A DNA stretch of 64,000 nucleotides, taken from assembly GCA_914767715.1 (NCBI GenBank), contig OU612068.1, forward strand, positions 26,846,001 to 26,910,000, in the 5' to 3' direction. The translations under genes and the position numbers were made by a program. This DNA comes from Membranipora membranacea. Taxonomy: Eukaryota > Bryozoa > Gymnolaemata > Cheilostomatida > Membraniporidae. Below are positions 59,211 through 64,000 of the stretch, in pieces. Each line of letters starts with the position of its first letter. Position 1 is the first letter of the stretch. The notes beneath the pieces are model-generated. The model was given only the letters and a program-made list of their open reading frames with translations, was not told where the DNA came from and did no database searches.

Positions 59211-59294
59211 CAGTTGTTTTTGGTGTGATCTGCAGCTCTGCTTCTAGTGCCCCTTCTAGGAGTGTTTGTTTTTGACTGAGAATTGAACTCTGGT
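59211..59294 (-). CDS. Gene B short module exon (counterpart of A exon 5)
   Basis: It is 84 bases as in A and encodes SQKQTLLEGALEAELQITPK. Acceptor TTGTAG, donor GTGAGT. Confidence 0.82.
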
Positions 59295-60192
59295 CTACAA
59301 TTAACAGCATTGGGACATGTGAGAATATCGAAACTAGCCAGTATGGTTGAGCCTTGATTTTTTGCACAACCTAAGTATATAGGTTCTGACACTTCAATCA
59401 ACCTCAGACTATTGCATGATATGCTTCCTTATGACACCCCTTAAAAGTAAACAGAGGATTATCTCGGGAATTCAAAAGGAGCTCAATGATGAGACAAATG
59501 TTTTGCCTCACAAAATCTTTGAAAACGCATTCTTTCAGCAGTAGTTGGTCCATATAAAATATAGATGGTCATACTGACTAAATGATTTTAGCCCTCATGA
59601 CCGTCGAAGAAAATTTCACCCGAAGTGTGAGACTTGATGCGCGACTTAAATCACCACTTGATGTGTGACTTGAAATGCAACACTTAGTGCAACATCATGT
59701 GTAACATGAAGCGTAACGTTAAGCACAATATTAAGCACAACACCAGGCGCAACATTAGGAGCAACGTTTAGCAAATTGTCACTTTACCTACTGGGCACCA
59801 ACAATTCAGGATCGCTTTCTTTTCAAAGTGGTTATTGAATCAATACAGACGCTCCCAAGCTCCGAATCCCTCCCCCCATGATTAGAGAGATATCCAATAG
59901 AAAAAGTGAAAGTACCTAACTACTATCGCCGTGGCATTGGTGTTACAGCGCAGAGTGTCTCAAGAGAACAACTGCAAGCAGTGAGGCATATTGTAATGGA
60001 ACGACTATTTCAGATATCAAAGTGGACAAGAAATTCAAAAGGACATCTATCACATTAGATGGCATAGTCAGAGAGGCCGCAAGCTGTTTCTCAGCACGAT
60101 CTCATCAGGCATTGATAAACATATTTACTACAATATATATTGTGGTGGACAATTGTTTGGTAAAATTCTGGTGCCTATAACTCTCTAAATAC

Positions 60193-60354
60193 CTTTGGGC
60201 TGCATGTCAAATCTGAATACTTTCAAAGATTCATCATATGAATGTTCAAACTTTGTAGCTATCCATCCGTCCAGCAGTTTGCTCAGATGATCTGCTAAGC
60301 GTCGATATATGACATCTGGTTGACCGGCCAGCTCGCACTTGATCTCAACATGAG
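60193..60354 (-). CDS. Gene B module exon type a, first copy
   Basis: It encodes HVEIKCELAGQPDVIYRRLA and HSYDESLKVFRFDMQPKG. Acceptor TTATAG, donor GTATTT, phase 1-1. Confidence 0.8.
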
Positions 60355-60596
60355 CTATAAAGTGAGGGAAGACCATCTTGGATCAGGTAAAATACAAACA
60401 AAAATAAATAGATAGTAATGATACATGGAACTGGAACATATGATTAGACGTTCAGATTAGTCAATCTACACATGCAGCCATCCTACGATTAGAGCACCTG
60501 ATTCCCTGTGTCTCACAGGGAAGACAGATACCAATTCAGAATAAGCTTTGTCAAAAAGTGATTTCCTATGATCAAATATTTTTATGCCATACTTAC

Positions 60597-60683
60597 TTGG
60601 ATATTTTCCTTCACTTATTGGACATCCAATATCAGCACCCTCCATGAGAAGTAATGTTTGTTCCATTTGATCATCACTACCAA
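60597..60683 (-). CDS. Gene B exon 2, acidic linker
   Basis: The 87-base phase 1-1 exon encodes GSDDQMEQTLLLMEGADIGC and ends EGKYP at a GTAAGT donor. Confidence 0.6.
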
Positions 60684-60828
60684 CTACAATGAACAGTTTC
60701 TGTGTCGATCATGTAGCTAGTGCTTTGTATAGACATAAAAGGAAAAAGACAAGTGTGTAGCTTTGACATGAGGACGGAATGATTTGAGTTATCAATGTAA
60801 AAAGATAATGTTCAAACTTGTAACTCAC

Positions 60829-60898
60829 CTGTCTGTTCAAGAGGTGCTGACAAGGAATGATCCAATGTGAGCGGAGAGGGTGCCGAATCTCTGCCCAT
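60829..60898 (-). CDS. Gene B exon 1, candidate start
   Basis: ATG at 60898 opens MGRDSAPSPLTLDHSLSAPL and ends at ACAG|GTGAGT in phase 1, which fits the next exon. Its placement just before a type a module parallels ATG 7674 in gene A. Confidence 0.5.
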
Positions 60899-61409
60899 CA
60901 AGAGAGAGTGTTTGACAGTCGCATGTTAACCATGTGTTGTTTGCTTTGAGCCTGTTACTACTCCTTGCATTGAGTGTTCAATTATATCCGGCATCTCAAA
61001 ATTGAGAGTCAGTGAACTTGAAGAGCAACCATCACTTCCTCTAGATACGGTGCATCCTAAATGGGCAGTGATTTTGTTAGATTACCCTTGCTTATGTATT
61101 TGATTTAAAGGGGAAACACACAAAGATGTAAAACATTTTTTGTTGCGAAGTTGGGTTCTATCAGGATGGCAAGATATAAATAAGGCAGTCCACTCACCAT
61201 GAAAGTCAGTAGACAAGTGCTCATGTGTGTCTCTTCAATCAAGGTCACGGTCAAGTCAGTCTCTGTCATATATAGGTCAGGGCAGCTGATGATAACTCCT
61301 CAGTATGTACAGAGGGGACAACTCCAAGATACATGTACAAAGTACATGTATGACAACATGACAATAAACCTTATGATAGGACTACTCCACATTTTTAGCC
61401 TGCACTTAC

Positions 61410-61541
61410 CATCTAGTTCAAGGTGTGACGAAGGTTTTGGAGAAATTGCTGCATCACTGATAAATTCATTGTGATGACTGACACTTGCTGTCACATCTTG
61501 AGCTATACACCATCTTTTAGCCCTCACAACGCGCTCAGCAT
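61410..61541 (-). CDS. Upstream type d module exon near gene B
   Basis: It encodes AERVVRAKRWCIAQDVTASV and SPKPSSHLELD between TCTGTAG and GTAAGT, phase 1-1. It matches the A exon at 7041. It may be an earlier exon of B or a relic of a third module set. Confidence 0.65.
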
Positions 61542-64000
61542 CTACAGATGTAAAGATGATAAAAACGCTTTATGATTTATTACAAAATATACAACACACT
61601 TGTTGTTATAATCTTACATCTAATCTGCCGAGAAAAACATAACATAGCAACTACGGGGAATACAGGCTATCACGACTTGAAAGTGATGTTTCAGTCAGGA
61701 AATAAAAGCATTGTGTGGGGAAACCGCAACTCTCTAACAGAATCATCACATGTGAGTGCCTAACATATGGTTATGCTTCAAAAAGAGAGGTGAAGAGAGA
61801 TATCTGATTGTATGATTTTCTCTAGAGCCACAATTTTTCACCAGTCTGGTGATCCAGCGTGGAAAATAGATCAGAGATGGTTGTGTTTTTGTTATGGAGA
61901 TGCCAAATGGCTGGATTGTTGTTCGGCTATATTAGTCGGGGATCCCGGGGTCAAAATCCATGTTAAACGTGTAAAAGCTGAGTTTCATACATTATTGAGA
62001 AGAAGTGTTATAATTTTGTATTCCACCCTCAGAACAGGAATCACAAGGGGGGTTTTATGAAATTTCACTCATGATAGACAGGGGGGACAACTTTTTCCAT
62101 AATCAACTTTTCAGTACATATCTTTAACTTGTGATAAAAGTTCTCAATATTTAGAGCCTATACTCTGGATATAGTTTGCTGATATCATTAGCTGTTCATA
62201 GAAATTAAAAATCACTTACCCAGATTGTTGATCTGCGGCTAACAGCCCAACGTCATGACATTACATTAATTTTTTGTGTCTTCCATCTTGAAAGTTTTTT
62301 ATGCAATTTTCTATGGAATTGTCAGAAAAACTGAATCAGAGATTTTTGTTTAGATATCTAGAGAATAATCATGGAAAGAATTATCCAGATATCTCTGATC
62401 AGTTGGAAATAATAATCAATTCAATCCGAGTATGTCGTTTTATGAATGGAGTGATTTGGCGTAACGCTACACAATGCTGCCGGTATTGTGTGTGATTGTT
62501 GTAAATTCTCAGTGTTTAACTGTTTTAAAAAGGGTCTACATTAACAGAAATCCATGCTAGCGACATTTAAACATTATCATATAATCATAATTCATTTTCA
62601 GACACAATAACCTGTGTTTTATTACTCATAAAATTATTCGGATTTCTCTTTGTAACAGATGATTTTCAGCTGTACATTTACGATGTGTTATGTCTGAAAA
62701 TCCAATTCAGACAAAATTGTGCAACTAAGCTATACTTTCATCAACTTAAATCATTACAAAATCACACTAGATGCCAGGCTAGTGGGCAGATGAGGCGTGA
62801 ATTGATTGTTGGACATAGGTTGACATTTTGGAAGAATATTTTTCCATTTTACCATCCTATGGGTAGGGGCGTGGTGTATTGGTCTTATCTAGTACTTGGT
62901 CAGCTTCAGTTCCTGTATTGTACAGGGAATAAAGCTGGTTGATTCATAATCTCATTGTAGAACACACAGAGGGAAGGTTGAGCTTCTCCATTAGACCACA
63001 AAAGCACACTTTTATTGTTATAACAATCAGGCATGCAGATACTTAAAAAACATGCCACCAATTTGATCAAAATTGGCCATAGCTTCATCAGTTTAGAGCT
63101 GAGCCTCAAGTAGTAAACTCAATTATTTACACTTTTGATCATCTTTGGGTTAATTTATGTACCTTGAACCTTGTGTTTTGTGCTGCCAAAAATTTAGATT
63201 TCCTGGAGTGCACATGGGATGGTAATGCTGCCCACTGCTGGTAAAAAGCGTTATCTCATATATTAATAATTCAGAGGTATCCAACTTTAGATTAAATTTC
63301 CTTGAGAGTAAACAATTATTAATTAGTTTACATTAATCCCATTATGTCATATCACTAATCCTTTATTTAATTTCCAAAAGAAGAACATTGTTGGATAATT
63401 AGTTTTCATTTAAATAAGGGACTAGTTTAATTGAGTTAAAATTATCAAAATATGAGATAACTACACATTTCAATTTCCTTACACCATTGATTGAAGGGTT
63501 ATAACAGAGCTGTTCGTTCAGAATAATCACAAGTAGGTTGATTTGAGAAGATAGGATGTCTCAGGCCTCTCATTGCATTCGAATAACACCAGGTAGGTTT
63601 CTAGACCATAACACCAACCACTATATTTCATTTTGCAATGTTGGATCCCCCGCTACAGAAATTCGACAAATATTGCAGCAAACATTACAAACCTCCCAAT
63701 CTACAGGCTGGTGTAGGTTGTATACTATGCAATATAAAAATATAAAAAAGGAATGCCTGATCTCCTGAGGTCTAGCAGGATGTATATAAGTTTTCTGGTA
63801 TTTTCAGCTATGTTGTCTACATATTGCTGGAAGGTGAGATGCTTGCCGTTAGTCACATCAAGAAATTTTGTAGTATCTTCAGCAGTTATTGTCACCCCTT
63901 GCTTTGTGAATTAGATGCAGTTACAAAGCGGAGACTCCCATACCTGGATGACAAGCCACTCCATGAGATTGAAGATGAACATATGAATAAGAGGTGTAAA
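61542..64000. other. No convincing gene; possible retroelement scraps at the edge
   Basis: Open frames on the plus strand (61812, 62301, 62685) show no domain. On the minus strand near 63950-63700 a text like KLIYILLDLRRSGIP recalls the C-terminal part of non-LTR reverse transcriptases, but it is too short and broken to call. Confidence 0.35.

Larger units (their letters stand above)
43066..60898 (-). pseudogene. PARP14-like: Gene B: PARP14-like, chimeric and without macrodomains (multi-exon span)
   Basis: The N-terminal exons (60898 to 46854) encode a series of RRM-like modules clearly related to gene A but diverged, all phase 1-1. The KH exon at 46499 is cut at about 46188, where the right arm begins. 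From there the gene continues with near-copies of A's KH/WWE, linker and catalytic exons. The three macrodomains found in A are absent. Lesions are a frameshift plus TGA in 47356-47608, the truncated exon at 46188, and a 1-base deletion in 45019-45269. The catalytic exons are intact. A P-type transposon sits in the intron after 52763. A start at ATG 60898 is likely. Confidence 0.85.

Noticed and set aside
59415-60180. Plus-strand frames in the intron between 60193 and 59294 as a transposase or gene
   Set aside because: Short, broken frames with no recognisable motif. The text near 59650-59770 is a weak CGCAACAT-like repetition only.
61058-61275. Further N-terminal exons of B (about 61190-61275 and 60966-61058)
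   Set aside because: Plausible short frames exist, but the phases are inconsistent between them and with exon 60898.

Overview
The window is eukaryotic nuclear DNA. It is AT-rich and has many short exons with GT-AG introns and many small inverted-repeat transposons and tRNA-derived SINEs. The gene content (PARP14-type proteins with many RRM/KH modules) and the transposon set (hAT, P/THAP, foldback, non-LTR) suggest a marine invertebrate, but I cannot name the taxon. There are no bacterial features.

Layout. 1-6.2 kb: gene-poor, with a decayed non-LTR reverse transcriptase (about 1.93-2.55 kb), a SINE and small foldback repeats. 6.3-31.2 kb, plus strand: PARP14-like gene A, with about 29 main exons plus three upstream module exons. 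It encodes RRM-like modules, KH-like regions, three macrodomains, a KH-like segment, WWE and a PARP catalytic domain. 31.2-43.0 kb: non-coding arms and a 4.1 kb spacer holding a broken third PARP catalytic domain (C, minus strand). 43.1-60.9 kb, minus strand: PARP14-like gene B, tail-to-tail with A. It has a diverged set of N-terminal RRM exons but no macrodomains. 61-64 kb: one more B-type module exon, then nothing convincing.

The dominant structure is a large inverted repeat. Left arm about 26788-34361 matches right arm about 38497-46188. Both arms carry the same 3' gene end (KH/WWE exon, WWE, linker, catalytic exons) plus 3' flank. The right-arm junction falls inside a coding exon of B, so B looks like an old paralogue of A whose 3' half was replaced by an inverted copy of A's 3' half. 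C is probably B's displaced original catalytic domain.

Both genes carry different lesions. A has a frame break and TAG near 19.17-19.21 kb, a TAA at 22644, and a deletion that removed half the WWE exon and left a TAA at 28222. B has a frameshift plus TGA in one RRM exon, a truncated KH exon, and a 1-base deletion in the KH/WWE exon. Neither encodes an intact full-length PARP14 as written, although most exons keep clean frames and splice sites. If active, the encoded enzymes would be mono-ADP-ribosyltransferases (triad H-Y-I) with macrodomain readers or erasers of ADP-ribose, as PARP14 is in innate immunity. Three insertions mark events after the arms formed or within gene B: a foldback element in A's catalytic intron, a hAT element in the right arm, and a P-type THAP element inserted exactly on a 5' splice site of B.
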